Shown here: positions 8,305-16,610 of the stretch, one piece after another
Layout: each line of letters opens with the position of its first letter
Numbering within the stretch: position 1 is the first letter of the stretch
Origin: Flavobacterium hibisci
GTDB lineage: Bacteria > Bacteroidota > Bacteroidia > Flavobacteriales > Flavobacteriaceae
Direction of reading: 5' to 3'
Length of the DNA stretch: 64,000 nt
NCBI RefSeq assembly: GCF_020026925.1
Contig: NZ_JAIQDW010000002.1
Coordinates: 62,001-126,000 of the forward strand
Program-made: the position numbers and the translations under genes
The notes under the pieces: generated by a model
Told to the model about the DNA's origin: nothing
The model's input: the letters and a program-made list of their open reading frames with translations, nothing else
Databases searched by the model: none

Positions 8305-8322
8305 AACTGTCGTTATTTTCAT
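8285..8322. terminator. Hairpin between convergent genes
   Basis: ATGAAAATAACG (8285-8296) is the exact inverted repeat of CGTTATTTTCAT (8311-8322). It overlaps the stop codon of the 147-aa gene and precedes the end of the DKNYY gene on the other strand. The T-runs are short, so it is a probable rather than certain bidirectional terminator. Confidence 0.55.
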
Positions 8323-8331
8323 AACTGTAAA

Positions 8332-9417
8332 TTATTTCAATTTTCTATCAAAAATTTTTCCGTTTCTAAATTTATTTGTTCCGTCCTCCCAAATATCATT
8401 TTCAGAAGTTCTTTTAAATATTTTTGGATCTGCTTTTTCAACAATACTATTTTTGTAAAATACATTTTTACTGTCCTTGGCATAATCCGGCGAGAGGATT
8501 TCAAAACCTGAAATAGAAGCACCGGTTATTTTTATGCCTGAATAATACACATTTTTCCTGTCTTTGCAGTAGCCATAATCTAATGGCTCAAAAGATTGAA
8601 TATCAATTTCAGGGTATACTATTCCTTTGTAAATTAAGGTGTCGTTAACCACTATTGTATAATAATCAATTGCTTTGGCACTTTTAATAGTTTCGAAAGT
8701 ATGCAGGGTAAATTCATCTTTCGTAAAAGCAGAAACTACAACATTTCCGATTTGGACGTATGAATCGTTAACAACCTTGATTTCACCTTCAACCCTTTTA
8801 TGTTTTCGGATGACTTCATCAACTTCAAAAGCATATAAACCGTCTCCTCTTTGATGAATAATCGAATAAATGTAATTTGCGTCTATAGCAATTGCATCGT
8901 TTAAAGGCCTAAAAGTTACTGGATCTCCTTCTGTTTTTTTACCCTTGTAAAAGACTGCATTAGCATCCCTGAACCAGCTAATCCGTTTATAATCCGGAAG
9001 TGAGGGATCCAACAGCTGATAACTTTTAGGATCTGCTCCTTCAATAATTCCTAAAAAATTATATTCTTTCCCGTTCGTAGTATAAACATGGTTTTTATCC
9101 TTAATAATTCCGGAAGTATCCACCTGAAAAGTTGCATAATCAACAGCTTGCTTTCTTCCTTTCCAGAAAACATCCTTTTTATCTTTTCCAAAATCCCTGT
9201 TTATGGGCTGAAAAGATTCAACATCAGCATCCGATTCAAAATACCCCAATTCAAACCAATTGCCCATTGGAGAATGTACAATCAAATTTTTTCTGTAATG
9301 ATAAAAATACGAATCGGAAACTTTACTATTTACCGGATCCCCTATTCGGAATAAAAAATATCTTATACCTAAAAAGACGAACACAGCTATTGCTAAAATG
9401 ATCAACAAAACTTTCAT
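8332..9417 (-). CDS. DKNYY-repeat protein, membrane-anchored
   Basis: A 361-residue protein with one N-terminal membrane segment (MKVLLIILAIAVFVFLGIRYFLF) and a large extracytoplasmic part built of DKNYY-type repeats: FGKDKKDVFWKGRK, IKDKNHVYTTNGKEYNF, WFRDANAVFYKGKK, YCKDRKNVYYSGIK and YAKDSKNVFYKNS. Each repeat has the pattern D-x-[KN]-x-V-[FY]-Y/W followed by a small residue. The family is widespread in Gram-negative bacteria but has no settled function. It is monocistronic, convergent with the preceding gene and divergent from the hydroxylase gene; the 233-bp spacer (9418-9650) holds no other feature I can see. Confidence 0.85.
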   Translation of the reverse strand: MKVLLIILAIAVFVFLGIRYFLFRIGDPVNSKVSDSYFYHYRKNLIVHSPMGNWFELGYFESDADVESFQPINRDFGKDKKDVFWKGRKQAVDYATFQVDTSGIIKDKNHVYTTNGKEYNFLGIIEGADPKSYQLLDPSLPDYKRISWFRDANAVFYKGKKTEGDPVTFRPLNDAIAIDANYIYSIIHQRGDGLYAFEVDEVIRKHKRVEGEIKVVNDSYVQIGNVVVSAFTKDEFTLHTFETIKSAKAIDYYTIVVNDTLIYKGIVYPEIDIQSFEPLDYGYCKDRKNVYYSGIKITGASISGFEILSPDYAKDSKNVFYKNSIVEKADPKIFKRTSENDIWEDGTNKFRNGKIFDRKLK

Positions 9418-9650
9418 ACTTATGAATACCTTAAATATACTTTTGTAAAACTAAGTATTTTATTGTTATTTTTTCAGTTCTAATTTACCCGCATAAAATA
9501 TACGTATTGAAGAAATATCCTAAAACATGTGAGTGACAAAAACTAACAATTCACTAACAAAAGACGCTTTTTATTTAAATTAAATAGCATAAAAGTCATT
9601 TTCAATACCTCAAATTTGTAATTTTACATTTCAACCTACAGTTTTTCCAA

Positions 9651-11408
9651 ATGAATCCAAATATTGAAACAAATCCGTTATTAGAAAGATTGCCCAAACA
9701 TTTAAAGCAATTCATCAAACCTCAGGATTACAGCGATTATACGCCCATTAATCAGGCGGTTTGGCGGTATGTTATGCGTAAAAATGTAGATTATTTATCA
9801 AAAGTAGCACATCACTCCTATTTGGATGGTTTGAAAAAAACCGGAATCGAAATTGACTCTATTCCGAGCATGTACGGCATGAACCGAATCCTGACCGAGA
9901 TTGGCTGGGCTGCCGTTGCTGTTGACGGGTTTATTCCACCCAATGCTTTTATGGAATTCCAGGCCTACAATGTTTTGGTTATTGCTTCTGATATCAGACA
10001 ATTAGAACATATTGAATATACTCCCGCTCCGGACATTATTCACGAAGGTGCCGGCCACGCTCCTATTATTGCCAATCCGGAATATGCTGAATATTTAAGA
10101 CGTTTTGGAGAAATTGGCTGCAAGGCGATTTCATCCCATAAAGATTATCAGATGTATGAGGCGATCCGACTGCTTTCGATTTTAAAAGAAGCTGAAGATA
10201 CACCTCAGGAAAAAATTGAGGAGGCGGAAAAAGCTGTTGCCGATTTGCAAAAAAACATGGGCGAATTGTCTGAAATGGCCCAAATTCGAAACCTACACTG
10301 GTGGACCGTTGAATATGGTTTGATTGGAACGGTAGAAAATCCTAAAATTTATGGTGCAGGACTCCTTTCTTCTATTGGTGAAAGTGCCCACTGTATGACT
10401 GACAATGTGAAGAAAATCCCTTATGATATTTCTGCTGCCAATCAGAATTTTGATATTACGCAATTACAACCCCAGTTATATGTAACGCCTACATTTTCAC
10501 ACCTGAGCCTGATTTTAGAAGAATTTGCTAATAAAATGGCTTTACGAACCGGAGGACTCTCAGGTATTCAAAAACTGATTCAATCGAATGCTTTGGGAAC
10601 GATTGAACTGAGTACCGGTTTACAAATTTCCGGTGTTTTTACTAATGTTATTGAAGAAGAAGGAAAACCAGTTTACATTCAGACAACCGGAAAGACCGCT
10701 TTATCGTACCGCGAAAAAGAATTGGTGGGTCACGGAACTTTGACACACCCACACGGATTTGGGAGTCCGATTGGAAAACTGAAAGGCTTTAATCTGGCAA
10801 TTGAAGATATGAGTCCGAAAGATTTACAGGCGTACAGCATCGTAGAAAGTGAAACCGTAAAACTGGAATTTGAGGGTAATATCATCGTCGAAGGAGAAAT
10901 TATTACCGGTTCCCGAAATTTACATGGTGAAATTATCCTGATCAGTTTTAAAAATTGTACCGTAACACACGGCGAAACGATTTTGTTCCAGCCAGAATGG
11001 GGGAATTATGATATGGCGATTGGTAAAAAGGTAGTTTCGGCCTTTTCCGGTCCAGCAGATGTAAATAGCTTCGATCTGGTTAATATTGTTCCGGCTTCTA
11101 AAACCATTAAAGCAAAACATACAGATGAACGTGATGATTTGGAAATTTTATATTCAACAGTTCGGAATATTAGAAATAATAAAGATTCTAAATCTGAACT
11201 ACGAACGGTTTTTGAAAAATTAAAAAATTATCATCCAAACGACTGGCTTCTTGCTGTTGAAATTACAGAACTTTTAAAAGATTCTGATGAAAAAGAACTT
11301 TTACAGGAAGTATTAAATCATTTAGAACAATTGAAAATAAAACGTCCTGAAGTGGCGCATTTAATTTCTGGTGGTTTGGATTTGATTTTTGATCAGGAAG
11401 CTGTTTAA
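9651..11408 (+). CDS. Aromatic amino acid hydroxylase (phenylalanine 4-monooxygenase family), long form
   Basis: A pterin-dependent, non-haem iron monooxygenase that most likely makes tyrosine from phenylalanine. The catalytic domain covers about residues 1-300. PDIIHEGAGHAPIIANPEYAEYL gives iron ligands His131 and His136, and HWWTVEYGLIG gives Glu221, the full 2-His-1-carboxylate set. At 585 residues it is about twice the usual bacterial PhhA (~260-300). The C-terminal part (about 310-585) has no resemblance I recognise; it contains GHGTLTHPHGFGSPIGKLKGFN and a charged helical tail. No ACT domain is seen at the N-terminus. No pterin recycling gene (phhB) is adjacent. Confidence 0.88.
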   Translation: MNPNIETNPLLERLPKHLKQFIKPQDYSDYTPINQAVWRYVMRKNVDYLSKVAHHSYLDGLKKTGIEIDSIPSMYGMNRILTEIGWAAVAVDGFIPPNAFMEFQAYNVLVIASDIRQLEHIEYTPAPDIIHEGAGHAPIIANPEYAEYLRRFGEIGCKAISSHKDYQMYEAIRLLSILKEAEDTPQEKIEEAEKAVADLQKNMGELSEMAQIRNLHWWTVEYGLIGTVENPKIYGAGLLSSIGESAHCMTDNVKKIPYDISAANQNFDITQLQPQLYVTPTFSHLSLILEEFANKMALRTGGLSGIQKLIQSNALGTIELSTGLQISGVFTNVIEEEGKPVYIQTTGKTALSYREKELVGHGTLTHPHGFGSPIGKLKGFNLAIEDMSPKDLQAYSIVESETVKLEFEGNIIVEGEIITGSRNLHGEIILISFKNCTVTHGETILFQPEWGNYDMAIGKKVVSAFSGPADVNSFDLVNIVPASKTIKAKHTDERDDLEILYSTVRNIRNNKDSKSELRTVFEKLKNYHPNDWLLAVEITELLKDSDEKELLQEVLNHLEQLKIKRPEVAHLISGGLDLIFDQEAV

Positions 11409-11476
11409 AATATTGCACATAGGTTTTAATATCGTAAAGATGCAAAGTTTTTTTACTGAGCAAAGAGTCACACTGC

Positions 11477-11578
11477 TTGTCACTTCGACGAAGGAGAAGT
11501 CACACTCGGAATTCGACAAAGATTGGCGATTTTGATTGCGGAGTTTCTAGTGTGATTTCTCCTTCGTCGAAATGACAA
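11477..11578. repeat. Palindromic element, copy 1, beside the GIY-YIG gene
   Basis: Positions 11477-11506 and 11549-11578 form a 30-bp inverted repeat, 28 of 30 positions matching (the two exceptions allow G-U pairs). The arm core is ACTTCGACGAAGGAGAAGTC; 42 bp lie between arms. It starts 68 bp after the hydroxylase gene and ends 10 bp from the GIY-YIG stop codon. Copy 2 lies at 11945-12030. Confidence 0.9.
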
Positions 11579-11588
11579 AAAAGATGAG

Positions 11589-11912
11589 TTAAATTGAATC
11601 AAAATGATAATTTAAAAATTCTAATTTTGGATTAAAATCTTTTATTAATTCAATCTTCTTTTCTCTTCTCCATTTTTTTAATTCTTTTTCTCTGGAAATT
11701 GCTTCCTGAATCCCAACAAATTTTTCATAATAAACCAGAAATTCTAAACCGTATTTTGAGGCAAAAGTTTTATTACCAGTTTCTAAATTGTCTTTATGCT
11801 GTTCCAATCTTATTTTCAAATTATTGGTAACTCCAATATAGAAAGTTGAACGATATTTATTGGTTAAGATGTAAACGTAATAAGAATGAAAACCTTCCTG
11901 AGGATTAAACAT
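11589..11912 (-). CDS. Single-domain GIY-YIG nuclease family protein
   Basis: A 107-residue protein that is little more than a GIY-YIG endonuclease domain: SYYVYILTNKYRSTFYIGVTNNLKIRLEQHK (the two halves of the signature, YVYIL and YIGV), then KYGLEFLVYYEKFVGIQEAISREKELKKWRREKKIELI, where Glu in the REKELKKW helix is the expected metal ligand. It belongs to the UPF0213/YhbQ-like group often annotated loosely as UvrC-like; it lacks the rest of UvrC. Palindromic elements lie 10 bp beyond its stop and 32 bp before its start, and no other gene is in its unit. The cellular role is unknown. Confidence 0.88.
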   Translation of the reverse strand: MFNPQEGFHSYYVYILTNKYRSTFYIGVTNNLKIRLEQHKDNLETGNKTFASKYGLEFLVYYEKFVGIQEAISREKELKKWRREKKIELIKDFNPKLEFLNYHFDSI

Positions 11913-11944
11913 AGTTTTAAATAATTATATTTTTCTAAGTTTTT

Positions 11945-12030
11945 TTGTCACTTCGACGTAGGAGAAGTCACAAAAAGCATTTACAGTTCGTTGCTCACTG
12001 GGTGTGATTTCTCCTCCGTCGAAATGACAA
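11945..12030. repeat. Palindromic element, copy 2, beside the GIY-YIG gene
   Basis: 11945-11972 and 12003-12030 form a 28-bp inverted repeat (25 of 28 matching) with arm core ACTTCGACGTAGGAGAAGTC, the same family as copy 1 at 11477-11578 but with a different and shorter 30-bp centre. Together the two copies bracket the GIY-YIG gene. Confidence 0.9.
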
Positions 12031-12048
12031 GATCGTCAAAAACTCCTT

Positions 12049-12669
12049 CTACAACTTCAAATCCTCATTTAACTCACTCTCAGATTCAATCGTTTTCCCA
12101 TTATACTGAAGTTTCCACCCCATAGAATTCGTCATAATCAAAATCTTAGACAATTCACTAATCAACCTATTTTGTGCGTTTGTTTTAAGTGTTGATTTAT
12201 CGATTTTCTTAGCCAGATTCGCCTTCACCGACTTGTTGATTTTATTGTAATCGTCTCCAGTAAAAGGATTCAGTTTGCTTTGCTCTACATCATAAAACTG
12301 AATATCGGGATTGATGGTAATTTCTTCTTTTGGAATATTGAGGATTGTGATCGTTTTATTCTTTTCATCAATATCATATTTCATTTTATGTAAATCGTAG
12401 GCAACTGTAACATTTGCGTTTACGACAACAAGTGCTTTCTTCTCAAACGAAATCATGTTCATAAAATATTTCTGTTGGTTTTTATAAGTGATGACTTCAG
12501 AAAAATGCCCCTCAGTAACAACTAGTTTTCCAACATTTAAGATTTGCTGCTGAATTAGATTTGTATTATACTCAATTCCGGCATCATCATTTTTTTTGAA
12601 TTCACAATATCTGAAAGCCAAAATAATGGCAAGTACAATTCCGGAAACAACTACTATTCTCTTAAGCAT
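12049..12669 (-). CDS. DUF4230 domain membrane-anchored protein
   Basis: A 206-residue protein with one N-terminal membrane anchor (LKRIVVVSGIVLAIILAFRYCEF) and a DUF4230 domain outside: LVVTEGHFSEVITYKN, KKALVVVNANVTVAYDLHKMKYDID, TITILNIPKEEITINPDIQFYD and the helical tail. The family is widely conserved, and its function is unknown. The neighbour on the minus strand (GIY-YIG) is separated by palindromic DNA, so it is probably a single-gene unit. The start ATG at 12669 places the membrane segment at residues 3-18, as expected. Confidence 0.85.
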   Translation of the reverse strand: MLKRIVVVSGIVLAIILAFRYCEFKKNDDAGIEYNTNLIQQQILNVGKLVVTEGHFSEVITYKNQQKYFMNMISFEKKALVVVNANVTVAYDLHKMKYDIDEKNKTITILNIPKEEITINPDIQFYDVEQSKLNPFTGDDYNKINKSVKANLAKKIDKSTLKTNAQNRLISELSKILIMTNSMGWKLQYNGKTIESESELNEDLKL

Positions 12670-12828
12670 AACTTGAATTTACATTTTATAATGAAAGCTA
12701 ATTTAATACTTTTTTAAGTAGAATTCCTTATCATTTTAAAAGGGATTTTTGATAAACAATTTCGCGTCACATTGAAATTATGTAAGATAATCAGCTTTTT
12801 ACATAAACCCGGCAACCCACTAGTCAGG

Positions 12829-12836
12829 TATTTTTG
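12829..12836 (+). promoter_or_regulatory. Possible -7 promoter element of the SpoIIAA-like gene
   Basis: TATTTTTG matches the flavobacterial -7 consensus TANNTTTG and lies 34 bp before the ATG at 12871. No TTG at the proper -33 distance is obvious. Its position inside the longer ORF supports the downstream start. Confidence 0.4.
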
Positions 12837-12870
12837 TAAAAATGAATTTAACCTGCAAAATTTAAATGTT

Positions 12871-13245
12871 ATGATTGAAAAAATTAAGGAATTACCAGAA
12901 AATATGATTGGTTTTAAAACAGCTGGTCACGTAGTGAAAGGCGATGTTGATTTTGTGAAATCAGAAGTACGTCTTTTAATCGATGAAGCACAAAAACTAA
13001 ACTATTTATTATTTTTTGACAACTCTCCAACTGATTTTGCTTTGGGCGCCTGGCTTCATGAATCTTTGCTAAGCTTTAAAAACATTACAAAATGGACAAG
13101 AGCCGCTATTGTAACAGACTGTCAGAGAATGATTAATTTCACTAAAGTTTTCAATACAATTATGCCGGGAGAATTCAAAGGATTTAAAAAAGAAGATTAT
13201 ATGCTGGCCGTGGACTGGACATCAGAAAAAATTGACTTGGACTAA
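12871..13245 (+). CDS. SpoIIAA-like (STAS-related) protein
   Basis: A 124-residue cytoplasmic protein of the SpoIIAA-like family (PF11964 type): MIEKIKELPENMIGFKTAGHV, KLNYLLFFDNSPTDFALGAWLHE, TKWTRAAIVTDCQRMINFTKVFN, GEFKGFKKEDYMLAVDW. These proteins have the STAS-like fold; many have been linked to binding of small or hydrophobic ligands, but no defined role is known. The longest ORF starts at 12772, but the first 33 residues are basic and unlike the family and include a -7-like promoter element, so the ATG at 12871 is preferred. The flavin-oxidase gene follows after 18 bp and is likely cotranscribed. Confidence 0.82.
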   Translation: MIEKIKELPENMIGFKTAGHVVKGDVDFVKSEVRLLIDEAQKLNYLLFFDNSPTDFALGAWLHESLLSFKNITKWTRAAIVTDCQRMINFTKVFNTIMPGEFKGFKKEDYMLAVDWTSEKIDLD

Positions 13246-13263
13246 ACTATAAATAACGATATC

Positions 13264-13764
13264 ATGCATAAAGATTTAGATAATAAAGAAGCAATAGAGA
13301 AAATAATTTCATTAGTAAAAGAAATTAAAACAGGGATTTTTGTAACTGAATTAACAAAAACACCTCTTCAATCAAGACCTATGAGTATTCAGGATATTGA
13401 TGATGAGGGAAATTTGTGGTTTATTAGTTCTGCAAACAGTAATAAGAATTTTGAAATTTTAAAAGACAATCAGGTTCAATTGTTTTTTGCTAACAATGCA
13501 AGCTCACAATACATTTCGATATACGGTGCAGCGTCGATATATAAAGATCAGGCTATAATTGACGAATTATGGACGCCAGTTGCCAAAGCCTGGTTTGAAG
13601 AAGGCAAAAATGACCCAAACGTTACAGTTATAAAAGTGACTCCATCGGATGCTTATTACTGGGACACAAAAGACGGAAAAGTTATTTCATTGCTTAAAAT
13701 GGCAGGATCAGCATTATTTGGAAACACCGCAGATGTAAGTGTTGAAGGAAAATTGAAACTATAA
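13264..13764 (+). CDS. Pyridoxamine 5'-phosphate oxidase-family (general stress protein 26-like) protein
   Basis: A 166-residue split-barrel flavoprotein of the kind often named general stress protein 26. It shows GIFVTELTKTPLQSRPMSIQDIDDEGNLWFISSANSNK at the N-terminal half, YISIYGAASIYKDQ, and the C-terminal WFEEGKNDPNVTVIKVTPSDAYYWDTKDGK. Such proteins usually bind FMN or FAD and are induced by stress; PLP synthesis is not implied, since pdxH-specific residues were not recognised. It follows the SpoIIAA-like gene by 18 bp and is closed by a strong hairpin terminator. Confidence 0.86.
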   Translation: MHKDLDNKEAIEKIISLVKEIKTGIFVTELTKTPLQSRPMSIQDIDDEGNLWFISSANSNKNFEILKDNQVQLFFANNASSQYISIYGAASIYKDQAIIDELWTPVAKAWFEEGKNDPNVTVIKVTPSDAYYWDTKDGKVISLLKMAGSALFGNTADVSVEGKLKL

Positions 13765-13766
13765 AA

Positions 13767-13795
13767 AAAGTGACTCGATTGAGTCACTTTTTTTT
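13767..13795 (+). terminator. Intrinsic terminator
   Basis: AAAGTGACTC (13767-13776) and GAGTCACTTT (13781-13790) pair perfectly around GATT, followed by a T-run to 13795. It starts right after the stop of the flavin-oxidase gene; the A-run on the other side could also serve the converging LLM oxidoreductase gene. Confidence 0.9.
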
Positions 13796-13812
13796 ATGTA
13801 TTAAATCTAGAA

Positions 13813-14823
13813 TTATCTGTTAGCATTTAATTCATCAAGTACTTCTTTAGTCAGTTGCAGGCTTTTCAATTTCGCCTGATGGTCAAAAATTGGACTTGTA
13901 ATCATCAGCTCGTCAATTCGGGAATAATCGATGAATTTTTTCAAATCTATTGCCAGTTGTTTTTTACTTCCCACAAAAGAACAGGCCGTCATCTGATTGA
14001 CATGAAAACGTTCTTCTTCGCTCATAATAGCATCAAGGGAATCAACAGGCGGCTGAAGTCCTTTACGGTCATTTCGAATTAAATTCAGAAACATTTGGTA
14101 CAAACTTGTGGAGAGTTTTTCTGCTTCTTCATCAGTACCGGCGGCAATAATGTTTACACAAGCCATTGTTTTCGGTTTATCCAAAACTTCAGAAGGCTGA
14201 AAATTATCACGATAAAATTCGAAAGCCTGTAGCATCTGACGAGGTGCAAAATGCCCTGCAAAAGCATACGGAAACCCGTAAGAAGCCGCTAAAGAAGCAC
14301 TTTCCATGCTTGATCCTAAAATCCAGATTGGCACTTTAGTTCCTTCGGCAGGAAAGGCACGCACTTTTGCTGTAGCGTTTCCTTCAGAAAAATATTCCTG
14401 TAATTTTGATACGTTTTGCGGAAATCGCTGTGCCTGCTCGAAAAAATCTTTTCGGATTGCCTCAGCAGTGGGCTGGTCGGTTCCTGGCGCTCTTCCTAAT
14501 CCTAAATCAATTCGACCCGGATATAATGTTTCTAAAGTTCCAAATTGCTCTGCCACTATCAATGGCGAATGGTTCGGAAGCATAATTCCACCAGAACCTA
14601 CACGGATATTTTGAGTCTGACTGGCAACATAGCCGATTAAAACCACCGTTGCAGTACTGGCAACATGTGCCATATTGTGATGTTCTGCAAGCCAAAATCT
14701 TTTGTATCCTAAATTATCTGTTAGTTGGGCAATTTCTTTTGTTTTATTTAATGTTTCAGCTGCATTACTGTTATTATTGATAATAGCAAGTTCTAATATG
14801 GAGAGTGAAATTGGATTTTTCAT
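13813..14823 (-). CDS. LLM-class flavin-dependent oxidoreductase
   Basis: A 336-residue member of the bacterial luciferase-like monooxygenase superfamily, group MsnO8-like: SILELAIINNNSNAAETL at the N-terminus, GYKRFWLAEHHNM (the conserved EHH), RVGSGGIMLPNHSPLIVAEQFGTLE, RIDLGLGRAPGTD and the C-terminal MTACSFVGSKKQLAIDLKKF. These enzymes use reduced FMN (F420 in other lineages) with unknown physiological substrates in most cases. It is a single gene, converging with the flavin-oxidase gene and divergent from the response regulator. Confidence 0.9.
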   Translation of the reverse strand: MKNPISLSILELAIINNNSNAAETLNKTKEIAQLTDNLGYKRFWLAEHHNMAHVASTATVVLIGYVASQTQNIRVGSGGIMLPNHSPLIVAEQFGTLETLYPGRIDLGLGRAPGTDQPTAEAIRKDFFEQAQRFPQNVSKLQEYFSEGNATAKVRAFPAEGTKVPIWILGSSMESASLAASYGFPYAFAGHFAPRQMLQAFEFYRDNFQPSEVLDKPKTMACVNIIAAGTDEEAEKLSTSLYQMFLNLIRNDRKGLQPPVDSLDAIMSEEERFHVNQMTACSFVGSKKQLAIDLKKFIDYSRIDELMITSPIFDHQAKLKSLQLTKEVLDELNANR

Positions 14824-14951
14824 GTAAAATAAATATCTTTTTGCAAAATTAATTTATTTGTTACGAATGCTAAATTCTTCGGTGTTAATAGATTTATAAT
14901 GTTTGAAATCAAATTTATATTTTGAATTCTAAAGGCAAATGATTTAAAAAC

Positions 14952-14959
14952 TAAATTTG
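14952..14959 (+). promoter_or_regulatory. Possible -7 element for the response regulator
   Basis: TAAATTTG matches TANNTTTG 39 bp before the ATG at 14999. The nearest upstream TTG (14922-14924) is 27 bp away, longer than the usual 17-23, so this is a weak call. Confidence 0.3.
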
Positions 14960-14998
14960 TACTTCTAAAATAATATCTGATTTTAGCAACTTCCATAA

Positions 14999-16336
14999 AT
15001 GGCACACAAAATATTAATTATAGACGACGAAGAAAAACTGCGAAGTCTTTTGGCACGAATTATAAAATCGGAAGGATTTGAAGTTTTTGAAGCCAAAGAT
15101 TTAAAATCAGGTTTTAAGAAATTAGAACAAACGGATATTGATGTCGTTTTGTGTGATGTGAAATTGCCTGATGGAAATGGTGTTGATTTTCTTCAAAATA
15201 TAAAAAACAGTTTTCCCTTAACGGAAGTTATACTTTTAACCGCTTTCGGAAATATTCCGGATGGCGTTCAGGCAATGAAAAATGGTGCTTTCGATTATAT
15301 TGTAAAAGGCGATGATAACGACAAGATTATTCCGCTTCTATACAAAGCTATCGAAAAAGTACAATTACAGAAAAAAGTACAGCAACTTGAAAAACGTATC
15401 AGTGATAAATATTCTTTCAATACTATTATAGGAAAATCAAAAGGAATCGAACAAGTTATTGATTTAGCTCAAAAAGTAGCCAAAACCGATTCGACCGTTT
15501 TACTAACTGGAGAAACCGGGACAGGAAAAGAAGTTTTTGCGCAGGCGATTCATGAAAAAAGCAATCGCACAGGAAAATCTTTTGTGGCCTTGAATTGCAG
15601 TACTTTTAGCAAAGAAATTCTGGAAAGCGAACTTTTTGGTCACAAACAAGGCGCTTTTACGGGAGCTGTGAAAGATAAAAAAGGTTTTATAGAAGAAGCG
15701 AATGGCGGAACTTTGTTTTTAGACGAAATTGGCGAAATGCCGATTGATCTTCAGGCAAAATTATTGCGTGTTTTGGAAACCAGCGAATATATTCCGGTTG
15801 GTGAAACGACTTCTAAAAAATCAAATTTCAGGTTAATTGCAGCCACAAACAGAGATTTAAAAGAAGAAAGTGAAGCACATCGTTTTCGTTCTGACTTGTA
15901 TTTCCGTTTGAATATTTTCGAAATCAAATTGCCTTCATTGAAAGAAAGAATAAAAGATATTCCGCTTTTGGTTCATTTTTTCGTTAAACAATTTTCTGAA
16001 AAGACAAACAAAAAGAATTTATCTATTTCAGATGATTTTATTCAGAAATTAGAAAATTATTCGTGGCCGGGAAATATCCGTGAACTTAAAAATATTATCG
16101 AACGTTCTGTAATTTTAAGCGATACGGTTTTAACGTCAGATGTTTTGCCGTATGAAATGCAGCAGCAAGCTGAAAAAACCTCAAAATCTATGTCGGCTTT
16201 TTCGATGCAGAGTATTGAAAAACTGCATATTCAAAAGGTTTTAAATTATACTAAAGGAAATAAAGCGGAAACGGCAAGATTATTAGAAATTGGAATTGCG
16301 ACGTTGTATCGAAAGATTGAGGAATATAATTTATAA
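14999..16336 (+). CDS. Sigma-54-dependent response regulator (NtrC family), probably of the kdp cluster
   Basis: A 445-residue three-domain activator. The receiver domain (1-120) has the acidic pair DD (9-10) and phospho-acceptor Asp53 (VVLCDVKLPDG). The AAA+ domain (about 142-365) has Walker A GETGTGKE (171-178), the sigma-54 contact loop GAFTGA (218-223), Walker B GTLFLDEIGEM and the arginine-finger region RFRSDLYFRLNIFEI. The C-terminal Fis-type helix-turn-helix reads GNKAETARLLEIGIATLYRKI. It therefore should activate sigma-54 RNA polymerase. It stands immediately upstream of the kdp genes; with the separate kinase at 24750 it probably forms their two-component system, in place of the OmpR-type KdpE seen in E. 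coli. I found no convincing -24/-12 promoter by eye. Confidence 0.93.
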   Translation: MAHKILIIDDEEKLRSLLARIIKSEGFEVFEAKDLKSGFKKLEQTDIDVVLCDVKLPDGNGVDFLQNIKNSFPLTEVILLTAFGNIPDGVQAMKNGAFDYIVKGDDNDKIIPLLYKAIEKVQLQKKVQQLEKRISDKYSFNTIIGKSKGIEQVIDLAQKVAKTDSTVLLTGETGTGKEVFAQAIHEKSNRTGKSFVALNCSTFSKEILESELFGHKQGAFTGAVKDKKGFIEEANGGTLFLDEIGEMPIDLQAKLLRVLETSEYIPVGETTSKKSNFRLIAATNRDLKEESEAHRFRSDLYFRLNIFEIKLPSLKERIKDIPLLVHFFVKQFSEKTNKKNLSISDDFIQKLENYSWPGNIRELKNIIERSVILSDTVLTSDVLPYEMQQQAEKTSKSMSAFSMQSIEKLHIQKVLNYTKGNKAETARLLEIGIATLYRKIEEYNL

Positions 16337-16342
16337 TCTAGA

Positions 16343-16435
16343 TCCTGCAAGGTTTTCAAAACCTTGTAGGTTTAAATTTTAAAGTATTAGATTAACCTAG
16401 AATACCTTACAAGATTTTGAAAACCTTGCAGGAAA
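16343..16435. repeat. Nested palindromic spacer repeat (CCTGCAAGG family), full copy
   Basis: The arm 16344-16371 (CCTGCAAGGTTTTC... to ...TTGTAGGT) is the near-exact inverted copy of 16404-16432. Each arm is also a palindrome (AAGGTTTTCAAAACCTT). The spacer is 32 bp. One arm of the same family reappears at 21916-21943 downstream of kdpC. It lies between the response regulator and the 93-aa gene. Confidence 0.85.
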
Positions 16436-16610
16436 CGAATAAAAATAAACTTATCGTTTTAATAAAAGCTTATCATTTTGATAGGCTTTTTTTATACCTA
16501 GATTTTTGGTACAAAGTAATATTCTCTTATTCTACAGCACTTTACACATTACTTGACTTTTTCGGAACATCTTTTGGCATAAGGAGAAAGAACATTAAAA
16601 TTTCATCCAA

